This document shows positions 34,423 through 42,679 of a stretch of DNA of 64,000 bases, in pieces; position 1 is the stretch's first letter; each line of letters starts with the position of its first letter. The stretch comes from Flavipsychrobacter sp. (GTDB taxonomy: Bacteria; Bacteroidota; Bacteroidia; Chitinophagales; Chitinophagaceae). A model generated the notes under the pieces. The model was not told the DNA's origin and did no database searches. It saw nothing but the letters and a program-made list of their open reading frames with translations. Made by a program: the position numbers and the translations under genes. The stretch covers positions 2,156,001 through 2,220,000 of the forward strand of contig JAWKLD010000001.1 in the NCBI GenBank assembly GCA_041392855.1. Reading direction: 5' to 3'.

Positions 34423-34716
34423 TTAGTTCCAAACAAACTTCAGTAATATAATCAGCACTGCATATAACACAGTTGCGATCAGTACACCCCTCGCTGTTAA
34501 GTCCAAACGTTTATTGGTGTAGAAAATGAATGGGATAATATTGGCAATTATGCTAAGGCTGAGCACTTTTGCTGTTACATCATGCTCTCTTAACAATACA
34601 TGGAAAAATGTATCGAAGCTCTGACCTTGAAACTTCAAGAGATACATTACTAATAAACCAAACATTGGCATTATTAAACCAATAATAAAACCCAGCATGG
34701 GTACATTACGTTTCAT
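34423..34716 (-). CDS. small membrane protein, 97 aa
   Basis: Three hydrophobic segments are visible: MLGFIIGLIMPMFGLLVMYL, VLSLSIIANIIPFIFY and LIATVLYAVLIILLKFV. The loop between the first two (about 25-50) is short and polar (KFQGQSFDTFFHVLLREHDV). It lies upstream of lpxB in the same direction, with 15 bases between. I do not recognise a named family. A helper role in envelope synthesis is only a guess from the context. Confidence 0.65.
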   Translation of the reverse strand: MKRNVPMLGFIIGLIMPMFGLLVMYLLKFQGQSFDTFFHVLLREHDVTAKVLSLSIIANIIPFIFYTNKRLDLTARGVLIATVLYAVLIILLKFVWN

Positions 34717-34815
34717 AATAGCTAAATATAATGCTAATATACGAGGTTATATAGATTATTGCATACTCAAAGAGGAAAGAGTTAACTTTGCCAGCAAACA
34801 TGAATAATATAGGTT

Positions 34816-35577
34816 ATGAATTTTCAACTTAAAAACATTCCTGAGCGCACTATAAAACCTCGTCAACATGGGTTAACGATGGTTATGGACAAAGGCATGG
34901 GACTTGATGATGTGAAAAACTTCATGTCCGTAGCTGCCCCATATGTTGATATCGTAAAACTAGGGTTTGGTACTGCTTTTGTTACAAACAATTTGAGAGA
35001 AAAAATAGATATATACCGTCAACATGGTATCCCTGTATATTTTGGCGGCACATTATTTGAAGCTTTTTTAATACGTGATCAATTTGAAGATTATGTAAAC
35101 GTTATTAAAGATTTTCAATTAGAGTTTGTAGAAGTATCTGATGGTTCTATTACGATACCGCATGTTGACAAGTGCAAGTATATTTCAGAGCTAGCAAAAC
35201 ACACAACTGTATTATCAGAAGTAGGGTCAAAAGATGCAACGCACATTATTCCTCCATACAAATGGATAGAACTAATGACTGCCGAACTAGAGGCTGGTTC
35301 TAAATATGTAATAGCAGAAGCTAGAGAGTCTGGAAATGTTGGTGTTTATAGAGGCTCTGGAGAAGTAAGAGAAGGTCTGGTACAAGAAATCCTCACCAAA
35401 ATACCATATGAAAAAATAATATGGGAAGCACCACTAAAGGCACAGCAAGTATACTTCTTAGAATTACTGGGCGCTAATGTAAATTTAGGCAATATTGCAC
35501 CTGCAGAAGTACTACCTCTTGAAGCTACCCGAAACGGCTTGCGTGGAGACACCTTCCACCTATTCTTAAACAAATAA
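34816..35577 (+). CDS. phosphosulfolactate synthase-like protein (ComA family)
   Basis: The 253-residue protein matches the ComA family, which adds sulfite to phosphoenolpyruvate to make phosphosulfolactate, known from coenzyme M synthesis. Conserved stretches are TMVMDKGMGLDDVKNFM, VDIVKLGFGTAFVT, GGTLFEAF, EVSDGSI, VIAEARESGNVG and LGNIAPAEVLPLEATRNGLR. Bacillus homologues also exist (YitD). No comB or comC gene is nearby. A TAACTTTG box lies at 34793-34800. aroE starts 3 bases after its stop, so the two are co-transcribed, which ties it to PEP-using metabolism. Confidence 0.85.
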   Translation: MNFQLKNIPERTIKPRQHGLTMVMDKGMGLDDVKNFMSVAAPYVDIVKLGFGTAFVTNNLREKIDIYRQHGIPVYFGGTLFEAFLIRDQFEDYVNVIKDFQLEFVEVSDGSITIPHVDKCKYISELAKHTTVLSEVGSKDATHIIPPYKWIELMTAELEAGSKYVIAEARESGNVGVYRGSGEVREGLVQEILTKIPYEKIIWEAPLKAQQVYFLELLGANVNLGNIAPAEVLPLEATRNGLRGDTFHLFLNK

Positions 35578-35580
35578 ATA

Positions 35581-36321
35581 ATGACAATAGCAACTTATGG
35601 CCTTGTTGGATACCCCCTATCTCACTCATTTTCTCCTCAATATTTTGAGCGAAAATTTATCCAACTGAACATACATGCTTGCTATAAATTATTTCCTATA
35701 AAAGATATATCCTCAATAGTTCAGGTTCTAAACGAAGAACCTGGACTATTAGGTTTAAACGTTACTATACCATATAAAGAAGCTGTCATTCCCTTTCTTG
35801 ACGAGGTAGAAGAAGCTGCATTAGAGATAGGCGCTGTCAACTGTATCAAAATTTCAAACAAAAAACTAGTAGGATTTAATACAGATGCTATAGGTTTTAC
35901 AAACAGTTTGAAAAACATACTTCAACCTCAACATACTAATGCCCTAATACTAGGTACCGGTGGTGCATCTAAAGCTATAGCCTATGCATTAAAAAAAATG
36001 CAAATACCCTACACATTTGTATCAAGAAGAAAAAAAAATAATGAAGGTATAAACTATGGCGACTTAGATAAACACACTATTGACAATCATAGACTCATTA
36101 TCAACACAACCCCCTTAGGCATGCACCCCTATATTGACACAGAGCCTCTATTACCATATCAGTATATCACTAAAGAACACCTATTATATGACCTTATCTA
36201 TAACCCAACAACTACTCGTTTTTTAACTCATGGGATAACAAAAGGAGCTAGTATTAAGAATGGGCTTGAGATGTTGGAATTACAAGCCGAAGCTTCTTGG
36301 AATATTTGGCATGCTGACTAA
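35581..36321 (+). CDS. aroE: shikimate dehydrogenase
   Basis: AroE reduces 3-dehydroshikimate with NADPH in aromatic amino acid synthesis. The 246-residue protein contains the substrate site YPLSHSFSPQYF, LNVTIPYKEAVIPFLDE with the catalytic Lys, GAVNCI, FNTDAIGF and the dinucleotide motif LILGTGGASKAIAYAL. It is second in an operon with the ComA-like gene. Its end overlaps the opposing methyltransferase gene by 4 bases. Confidence 0.95.
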   Translation: MTIATYGLVGYPLSHSFSPQYFERKFIQLNIHACYKLFPIKDISSIVQVLNEEPGLLGLNVTIPYKEAVIPFLDEVEEAALEIGAVNCIKISNKKLVGFNTDAIGFTNSLKNILQPQHTNALILGTGGASKAIAYALKKMQIPYTFVSRRKKNNEGINYGDLDKHTIDNHRLIINTTPLGMHPYIDTEPLLPYQYITKEHLLYDLIYNPTTTRFLTHGITKGASIKNGLEMLELQAEASWNIWHAD

Positions 36322-37106
36322 CCTACTGTATAATAAACACAGGTAGTTAAAAAGTTTCTCACAAACGGTATAGCACTTATTAGTGCTGATTGCTTTCTAG
36401 CATTGACACCAAACTTATACTTATATATTGGGTTGAATAAATAGTGTTGTCTATTCTTTATCTGCAAGCCACTTCTTTTAATGATACGTTCAAATCGCTC
36501 TATCGTAATGCGAGTATCATACACTTCTTCCAAATCTCTTTGTATACGTTCATCTTCGCCTATCATCTTCAGAATTCCCATATAAATAGGCTTAGGTAAA
36601 ATGTGATAATAAGGCATCATACCTATTTTGTTCCGACATACTTGTTGATGACCGCCAAAAGGCATGTACCATGGCGGAAAGCCAAAGAAAATTTGCCCGC
36701 CTTCTCTCAAAAATTGTTTAATGTGAGGGACAAACTTTTCTTGCTCAGGGATATGTTCAATAACATCTTTCAGTATAATAATGTCAAAATACCCTTTGTA
36801 CTTGGCTACAAAATCTTCGTCGTATACATTCTTACATAAAAATGTAGCCCTACCTTCTTCTACATACTTTTTCAGATAATCATTAGCTACATCTATTCTC
36901 GGGCAGTCTAAATCTACACCTACTACTTCACACCCTTTATCTAAAAAGGGTATTAATACGCCTGCTTCACCACATCCAATTTCAAATACTCTTGTACTAT
37001 TATTTATCTGGTGTGTGACTTCAATAAATGGCAATACATACTCGCGCGAGTTATTTACTTGTTGTTCGTACTTAACCTTATTATCTGTATGCTGCTTTAG
37101 TGCCAA
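36318..37106 (-). CDS. class I SAM-dependent methyltransferase
   Basis: The 262-residue protein has clear methyltransferase motifs: VFEIGCGEAGVLIPFLDKG (motif I), VVGVDLDCPRIDVANDYL (motif II) and IIILKDVIEHIPEQEKF. The C-terminal half is enriched in aromatic and basic residues, as in enzymes acting on lipids or sugars. It starts at TTG 37106, since no ATG is close. It overlaps aroE tail to tail. The substrate is unknown. Confidence 0.78.
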   Translation of the reverse strand: MALKQHTDNKVKYEQQVNNSREYVLPFIEVTHQINNSTRVFEIGCGEAGVLIPFLDKGCEVVGVDLDCPRIDVANDYLKKYVEEGRATFLCKNVYDEDFVAKYKGYFDIIILKDVIEHIPEQEKFVPHIKQFLREGGQIFFGFPPWYMPFGGHQQVCRNKIGMMPYYHILPKPIYMGILKMIGEDERIQRDLEEVYDTRITIERFERIIKRSGLQIKNRQHYLFNPIYKYKFGVNARKQSALISAIPFVRNFLTTCVYYTVG

Positions 37107-37132
37107 TGCTTTACTGTTTAAAGGGATTAAAG

Positions 37133-38212
37133 TTAAGCGTTTATATCCTTTTGCAAATTATCCAGTATACGTAACTGCTTTTTTATGCTTTCGTTATGTA
37201 TCAGTTCATATACAGCAACTATGAAATCGGTTGAAAGGTGCAAGTTTTTTGCTCGTTCACCACGTGTTTCTACAATTTCCCTCCATCTTTCAGGTTGGTA
37301 GACGGTCATATTATGCTCATTCTTTATTGAGCCTATCTTATCACTTAATTCCATTCTTCTACTAATCAGATCAATAATTTCAGCATCAATACCGTCCATT
37401 ATAGTTCTATAATGCTCTAGCCCCATACGTTCATTCATTGCAGGATCATGCGCTGCTCTTACTATCAGATTATCTAAAATTTCCTGCAAGCTACTTGGCG
37501 AAACCTGCTGCCTTGCATCACTCCAAGCCTCGTCAGGCTGTTGATGTGTTTCTATCATCAAACCTGCGTACCCCATATCCATTGCCTTCTGTGAAATATT
37601 TGCTACCATTTCCCTTTTCCCTGTTATGTGGCTAGGGTCGCAGATCATAGTCATTTCAGGTCGCCTTCTCATGAGCTCAATAGGTATGGGCCAGTTGGGC
37701 TGATTACGATATATAGACGCTGCGTTATATGTAGAAAACCCCCTATGTATTGCTGCAATATCTTTTATACCTACACGCTCTAAGCGCTCTATAGCACCTT
37801 CCCATAGATCCACATCAGGATTTACTGGGTTTTTAACCATAACTGGAATATCCACACCTCTTAAAGCCTCTGCTATATTTTGCACTTGAAATGGATTAAC
37901 AGTTGTGCGAGCACCTAGCCACAACACATCTACACCATATTTTAACGCCAGTTCAACATGTGTTGCCTCAGCCACCTCAACGGTAATTGGCAATCGGTAT
38001 TCCTTTTTAAGCTGTTGTAGCCATTTTAAAGCATCTTCTCCCACCCCCTCAAAAGAACCGGGCTTGGTCCTTGGCTTCCATACACCTGCCCTAAAAAGGC
38101 TTATAGGCATTTTGCTTAATTGCTCACCTATACCCATTACTTGCTCCTCAGTCTCTGCACTACAAGGACCTGCTATTAAAAATGGTTTTGCTGTCGTATT
38201 AAAAAAGGACAT
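37133..38212 (-). CDS. bifunctional DAHP synthase / chorismate mutase
   Basis: The protein joins two activities of aromatic amino acid synthesis. Residues about 1-260 are a type I-beta 3-deoxy-7-phosphoheptulonate synthase: PFLIAGPCSAETEEQVM, LFRAGVWKPRTKPGSFEG, WLGARTTVNPFQVQ and CDPSHITGKRE. Residues about 270-355 are an AroQ-type chorismate mutase (MDGIDAEIIDLISRRMELSD). The 359-residue length fits the fused Bacteroidota enzyme. The fusion usually allows prephenate-type feedback control through the mutase domain. It lies near aroE on the opposite strand. Confidence 0.94.
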   Translation of the reverse strand: MSFFNTTAKPFLIAGPCSAETEEQVMGIGEQLSKMPISLFRAGVWKPRTKPGSFEGVGEDALKWLQQLKKEYRLPITVEVAEATHVELALKYGVDVLWLGARTTVNPFQVQNIAEALRGVDIPVMVKNPVNPDVDLWEGAIERLERVGIKDIAAIHRGFSTYNAASIYRNQPNWPIPIELMRRRPEMTMICDPSHITGKREMVANISQKAMDMGYAGLMIETHQQPDEAWSDARQQVSPSSLQEILDNLIVRAAHDPAMNERMGLEHYRTIMDGIDAEIIDLISRRMELSDKIGSIKNEHNMTVYQPERWREIVETRGERAKNLHLSTDFIVAVYELIHNESIKKQLRILDNLQKDINA

Positions 38213-38295
38213 GCCACAAATATAGGCCTCAAATACTTACTAGTAGTTGTCTAATTTTTATAGCCATATTTAATACACACTGCTATCTTTGCGTC

Positions 38296-38988
38296 ATGAA
38301 GACTTTGCCCGGTGTTTCCGAATTAAAAGAGGGAGGTGTAATACTTGTAGATAAACCTTATGAATGGACATCTTTTGATGTGATCAATAAATTACGAAGA
38401 CAATTACATGTAAAAATTGGCCACTGTGGTACGCTAGACCCACTTGCTACAGGCTTATTGATATGCTGTACCAGTAAATTCACCAAAAAGATAACCGACT
38501 ACCAAAAGCTACCTAAAGAGTACACCGGCATTATTCACCTAGGCGCCACAACACCCACCTACGATCTAGAAAGTGAACCTGAGAACCTCAAAACCTTGAA
38601 TGGCCTTTCTAACGAAAAAATACTTGCTGCCACAAAGCAATTTACAGGTACAATTCAGCAAATGCCTCCGGCACATTCTGCTATAAAAAAGGGCGGAAAA
38701 AGAGCGTATGAGCTAGCTCGAGCAGGAAAAGAAGTAAAACTAGACCCAAGAACTATTACCATCACTGAATTTGAAATAACGAAAATAGAACTACCAGAAG
38801 TTCATTTTAGAGTAGCTTGTAGTACAGGTACTTATATCCGTTCTTTAGCTAACGACTTTGGTGCAGCCTTAGGGTACGGAGGCTACTTACAAGAGTTAAG
38901 ACGTACTAAGATCGGAGAGTTTGATGTAATAGAAGCCGCGACAATAGAAGAACTCATTACGACTTGGAAAGATGAAAAAATATTATGA
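38296..38988 (+). CDS. truB: tRNA pseudouridine-55 synthase
   Basis: TruB makes pseudouridine 55 in the T loop of tRNAs. The 230-residue protein has VDKPYEWTSFDVINKLRR, then KIGHCGTLDPLATGLLICC with the catalytic Asp, followed by PPAHSAIKKGGKRAYELAR and a CSTGTYIRSLANDFG block. The ATG is only four bases after TATCTTTG (38284-38291), a good -7 box, so the transcript may be leaderless. A terminator follows the stop. Confidence 0.96.
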   Translation: MKTLPGVSELKEGGVILVDKPYEWTSFDVINKLRRQLHVKIGHCGTLDPLATGLLICCTSKFTKKITDYQKLPKEYTGIIHLGATTPTYDLESEPENLKTLNGLSNEKILAATKQFTGTIQQMPPAHSAIKKGGKRAYELARAGKEVKLDPRTITITEFEITKIELPEVHFRVACSTGTYIRSLANDFGAALGYGGYLQELRRTKIGEFDVIEAATIEELITTWKDEKIL

Positions 38989-38989
38989 T

Positions 38990-39024
38990 AATTATAAAGC
39001 CTCCTTTTAGGAGGCTTTATAATT
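38990..39024. terminator. bidirectional terminator after truB
   Basis: Arms of 15 bases (38990-39004 and 39010-39024) pair around a TTTTA loop, with a GC-rich CCTCC/GGAGG end next to the loop. The hairpin sits between truB and the convergent propeller gene. Confidence 0.88.
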
Positions 39025-39026
39025 GA

Positions 39027-40664
39027 TTAGTTATACAGCACTTTAAAACTTTCTAATTGATCTTGGTATTGAACTTGTATCATATAAGTTCCATAACTTA
39101 ATCCAGACAGATCAACACTTCTTTTCAGCCCTTCCGATTCCACTTCTTTCACTAATCTACCCTGCATATCGTATAATTTGAGCTGGACCTTATCATATCC
39201 TTTGGGCAAGTCTATGTTCACTATTCCATTAGTAGGAGATGGATATACCTTAATATCAGCAACAACCCCATTGGCGCTAATACTTGTAGTACCACCTTTA
39301 AAGTTCTCTTTCAGTTTGATAATTATCCAGTCTTGCTTCCCTTTATAATTGAGATGATCTCCAGAGTTGTCTGCCATATAGCCTACCAACACATACCCGT
39401 CATTGGCTAATGTCATTCCATTAAACTTATCAGACGCTAAAGTACCAAATGACTTTTCCCATTTGAGGTTATGCATTTTGTCTAATCGAAGAATCCACCA
39501 GTCATTATTGCCTTTACTAACTGATATATCATTATCATTAGAATTAGTGATGCCTCCTATAACAAAACCACTGTCAGGTGTTTGCAATATCCTGGCAGCA
39601 TACTCAAATCGTGACCCACCAAAACTTTTATCCCAAAGCACTTTTCCTGTATCGTCTATCCCTAAAACCCAGACATCAGACTCACCTTTTCTAGCAGTAC
39701 TAACATCTCCATTGTTTGACCAAGTTTCGCCAGCAATAACATAGCCACCACCATTAATATTCTTTATTACTGAATACCCCATATCATTTCTGCTACCTCC
39801 ATATGTTTTATTCCACAAAATATTACCGGTACTATCGAGCTGTATCACCCACACATCATTACTGTCCCTTAATTTATTTACATCACCATCAGTTGAAAAG
39901 GCATTACCCAATACAAGCAGACCATCATTACTAGTTAATAGCATATCCCATCCAATTTCTCCAGAACTGCCACCTAAGCATTTTTGCCATTTAATGGTTC
40001 CCAAACTGTCAATTTTCACTACCCAAATATCTCCTGTAACTACTGGCAAAGTTGAAGGGCCATGTTTACCACTAACATCATCATCGTTTGAATAAGTTGT
40101 ACCCATAAATACATAACCACCATCACTTACTTGAACTATCTTCTTTGTATTTTCCGAATTGATGCCCCCATAGCTCTTTTCCCAGATTAGGGTGCCGGTT
40201 GCTGATATCTTTATTACCCAAATATCCTCAGAAGTATAGTTGGGGTTTGTTCTAAACTTTGTCACATCTCCACCAACACCCCCTGTAGTACCTGTAACAA
40301 TATAGCCTCCGTCTCTAGCCTGTGCTATACTATAAACAAACTCACTCCATTGGCTACCATAACACTTCTTCCATTGAATATTTCCATTGCTATCCAACTT
40401 TACGATCCAAAAATCTTGCGCATTGATATTAGTGCCGTGGTTTCCTACCACATCTATATCATGAGAGCCTGCAGTACCTGCAACCACATACCCTCCATCG
40501 GGTGTATTTAATACAACTTCAGCATAATCCGGGCTAGTACCACCATATGTTTTTTGCCACTGTATAGGAGGGGCTGTCTGTGCTAGTATTATTGTTGAGA
40601 AAAAAGAAACAACAAATAGTAGAATTATGCTCTTAGTATATTGAATAGAATTAATAGGTCTCAT
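39027..40664 (-). CDS. secreted seven-repeat (propeller-like) protein with type IX sorting tail, copy 1
   Basis: The 545-residue product has a signal peptide ending near ILAQ. Seven repeats of about 60 residues follow, each opening with a W-x-K-x-[YF]-G pattern (for example WQKTYGGT, WKKCYGSQ, WEKSYGGI) and containing a DGGYV block and a DxWVVK block. This looks like a seven-bladed beta-propeller. The last 75 residues are a type IX secretion sorting domain (VYPSPTNGIVNIDLPKGYDK and the end SFKVLYN). It would be exported by the type IX system and attached to the surface. Function and ligand are unknown. Confidence 0.85.
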   Translation of the reverse strand: MRPINSIQYTKSIILLFVVSFFSTIILAQTAPPIQWQKTYGGTSPDYAEVVLNTPDGGYVVAGTAGSHDIDVVGNHGTNINAQDFWIVKLDSNGNIQWKKCYGSQWSEFVYSIAQARDGGYIVTGTTGGVGGDVTKFRTNPNYTSEDIWVIKISATGTLIWEKSYGGINSENTKKIVQVSDGGYVFMGTTYSNDDDVSGKHGPSTLPVVTGDIWVVKIDSLGTIKWQKCLGGSSGEIGWDMLLTSNDGLLVLGNAFSTDGDVNKLRDSNDVWVIQLDSTGNILWNKTYGGSRNDMGYSVIKNINGGGYVIAGETWSNNGDVSTARKGESDVWVLGIDDTGKVLWDKSFGGSRFEYAARILQTPDSGFVIGGITNSNDNDISVSKGNNDWWILRLDKMHNLKWEKSFGTLASDKFNGMTLANDGYVLVGYMADNSGDHLNYKGKQDWIIIKLKENFKGGTTSISANGVVADIKVYPSPTNGIVNIDLPKGYDKVQLKLYDMQGRLVKEVESEGLKRSVDLSGLSYGTYMIQVQYQDQLESFKVLYN

Positions 40665-40970
40665 ATCGTATATGTTTATATTATGAAGTTACAAAAAAAG
40701 CAGCTCTATATTGAGCTGCTTTTAGTATGCATGCAATAGGTTAATTATTGCTTAAGTACTTTATAACTTGAAGCTTGTTCTCCGTATATCACCTGTATCG
40801 TATATCTACCTGATGCAAATTGTGACAGGTCTACAGTTCTCACTGCTCCTTGTTGCTTAATATTCACCTGCAATAACTTACCCATCATATCATATACTTT
40901 CAATTCTGCGTTTTCATAGCCTTGAGATAATTCGATGTTTACCAGTCCGCTTGTAGGTGATGGATACACT
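40591..40970. repeat. 380-base junction repeat, copy A
   Basis: This block is nearly identical to 42300-42679, at a period of 1709 bases. It spans the start of the gene at 40664, the spacer with its hairpin, and the 3' end of the gene at 40745 that encodes the sorting domain. The internal propeller segments of the same genes are much less alike. The block marks the unit boundary of a tandem duplication. Confidence 0.85.
40696..40723 (-). terminator. terminator between propeller copies 2 and 1
   Basis: Arms AAAAGCAGCTC and GAGCTGCTTTT (40696-40706, 40713-40723) enclose a 6-base loop. Read on the minus strand, the hairpin ends in a run of seven T. It lies 22 bases after the copy-2 stop. Confidence 0.82.
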
Positions 40971-42373
40971 CTAATATTAGGTACCAATACATTATTACTG
41001 ATGGTTGTGGTTCCTCCACCACCTTTAAAGTTCTCTTTCAGCTTAACAACAACCCAATCTCCTAAACCTTTATGTTCATTAAGCAGATCACCTGAATTAT
41101 CATACATATAGCCAACACACACATATCCATCTTTTGCCAGTGTTATTCCTTCAATTCTATCTGACAAAAGAGTACCAAGAGATTTTTCCCATTTCAATAC
41201 TCCTTGCTGGTCTGTCTTGTGGATCCACCAATCAAAATTACCCTTACCAACCGACACGTCTTGATCATTAGAGTTTGTCTCCGAAATAAAAACAAAACCG
41301 CTATCAGGTGTTTGTATCACTCCTTTTGCCAACTCACTTTCTGATCCACCATACGATTTGTCCCATAGCACCTTACCTGTATCATTTAGCCTAACAGCCC
41401 ATGTACAAATTTTCCCCTTTAGCGTTGTCACATCACCATTATTAGATGATGTAGCGGCCATCAGCATATAGCCACCATCTACACACTCTACTATTGCAGC
41501 AGCATTATCATTCTCTGTTCCTCCATAATTCTTTTGCCATGTGGTAGTTCCCAAGCTATCTGTTTTTATAACCCACGCATCATTTTTTCCCTTCGCTGTA
41601 GTCACATCACCATCGTTTGACTTAGCAAAACCTGCAATAACCAAACCTTTATCTTTTGTAGCGATGATGTCTAACGGCCTATCGTGATCGCTACCACCTA
41701 AACAACGCTGCCATTTTAGAACACCCAAACTATCTATCTTGATCAACCATATATCTGTCGCGTTTACATCAGGCCCTTTATGATAACCTGACACATCAGC
41801 ATCTGATGAATCAGTAGTCGCTACAATAGCATATCCACCATCATGTGTTTGCGCTACAGCATACACCCTTTCCTTCCCTGCACCACCGTAACAGTTTTGC
41901 CATATAATATTTCCATTATCATCAAATTTCACTATCCATACATCAGGGGTGTTCAGTTGTACGCCATTAGGATGATAGCCACTGACATCTCCTCCATTAG
42001 CAGTTGCATTAGCTGCTAAAAGAAAATTACCATCTCTTGTAGCAATTAGATCATAACCCGATTCGCCTAAAGCACTACCGTATATTTTTTTCCACTGAAT
42101 AGCACCATTGCTATCTACTTTTATTACCCAAGCATCTCCGCCTCCCTTGCTGCCTGTAATATCAATATCAGAAGAAGTGGTAAATCCACCAATCATAAAA
42201 CCGCCATCACTTGTATTTACTACGGCTCTGGCTTCATCGTGATTTGTACCGCCAAACGACTTTTTCCATTGTATAGGTGGCGCTGTTTGTGCAGATAACA
42301 TTGTTGAGAAAAAAGAAACAACAAATAGTAGAATTATGCTCTTAGCATATTGAATAGAATTAATAGGTCTCAT
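40745..42373 (-). CDS. secreted seven-repeat (propeller-like) protein with type IX sorting tail, copy 2
   Basis: This 542-residue paralogue has the same layout: signal peptide (near-identical to copy 1, ending MLSAQ), seven W-x-K-type repeats (WKKSFGGT, WKKIYGSA, WQNCYGGA, WQRCLGGS, WQKNYGGT, WDKSYGGS and a degenerate WEKSLGTL) and a type IX sorting domain ending SSYKVLKQ. The sorting domain matches copy 3 almost exactly, while the N-terminus matches copy 1. Each copy has its own terminator, so they may be transcribed separately. It probably has a related surface role with a different specificity. Confidence 0.85.
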   Translation of the reverse strand: MRPINSIQYAKSIILLFVVSFFSTMLSAQTAPPIQWKKSFGGTNHDEARAVVNTSDGGFMIGGFTTSSDIDITGSKGGGDAWVIKVDSNGAIQWKKIYGSALGESGYDLIATRDGNFLLAANATANGGDVSGYHPNGVQLNTPDVWIVKFDDNGNIIWQNCYGGAGKERVYAVAQTHDGGYAIVATTDSSDADVSGYHKGPDVNATDIWLIKIDSLGVLKWQRCLGGSDHDRPLDIIATKDKGLVIAGFAKSNDGDVTTAKGKNDAWVIKTDSLGTTTWQKNYGGTENDNAAAIVECVDGGYMLMAATSSNNGDVTTLKGKICTWAVRLNDTGKVLWDKSYGGSESELAKGVIQTPDSGFVFISETNSNDQDVSVGKGNFDWWIHKTDQQGVLKWEKSLGTLLSDRIEGITLAKDGYVCVGYMYDNSGDLLNEHKGLGDWVVVKLKENFKGGGGTTTISNNVLVPNIRVYPSPTSGLVNIELSQGYENAELKVYDMMGKLLQVNIKQQGAVRTVDLSQFASGRYTIQVIYGEQASSYKVLKQ

Positions 42374-42679
42374 ATCGTATATGTTTATATTATGAAGTTA
42401 CAAAAAAGGCAGTTCAATATTGAGCTGCTTTTAGTATGCATGCAATAGGTTAATTATTGCTTAAGTACTTTATAACTTGAAGCTTGTTCTCCGTATATCA
42501 CCTGTATCATATATGTACCTGATGCAAATTGTGACAGGTCTACAGTTCTCACTGCTCCTTGTTGCTTAATATTCACCTGCAATAACTTACCCATCATATC
42601 ATATACTTTCAATTCTGCATTTTCATAGCCTTGAGATAATTCGATGTTTACCAGTCCGCTTGTAGGTGATGGGTATACT
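42300..42679. repeat. 380-base junction repeat, copy B
   Basis: This partner of 40591-40970 spans the start of the gene at 42373, the spacer, and the sorting-domain end of the gene at 42454. Only scattered substitutions separate the two blocks, including compensating ones in the hairpin (42409-42428). Confidence 0.85.
42402..42432 (-). terminator. terminator between propeller copies 3 and 2
   Basis: GCAGTTCA and TGAGCTGC (42409-42416, 42421-42428) pair with one G-U pair around ATAT. A and T tracts flank the stem. It corresponds to the hairpin at 40696-40723, with changed bases but preserved pairing. Confidence 0.75.

Noticed and set aside
36318..36321. Four-base overlap of aroE and the opposing methyltransferase gene
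   Set aside because: Tail-to-tail overlaps of a few bases recur in the window (mqnD/hpt, rnc/paaD) and are ordinary in compact genomes.
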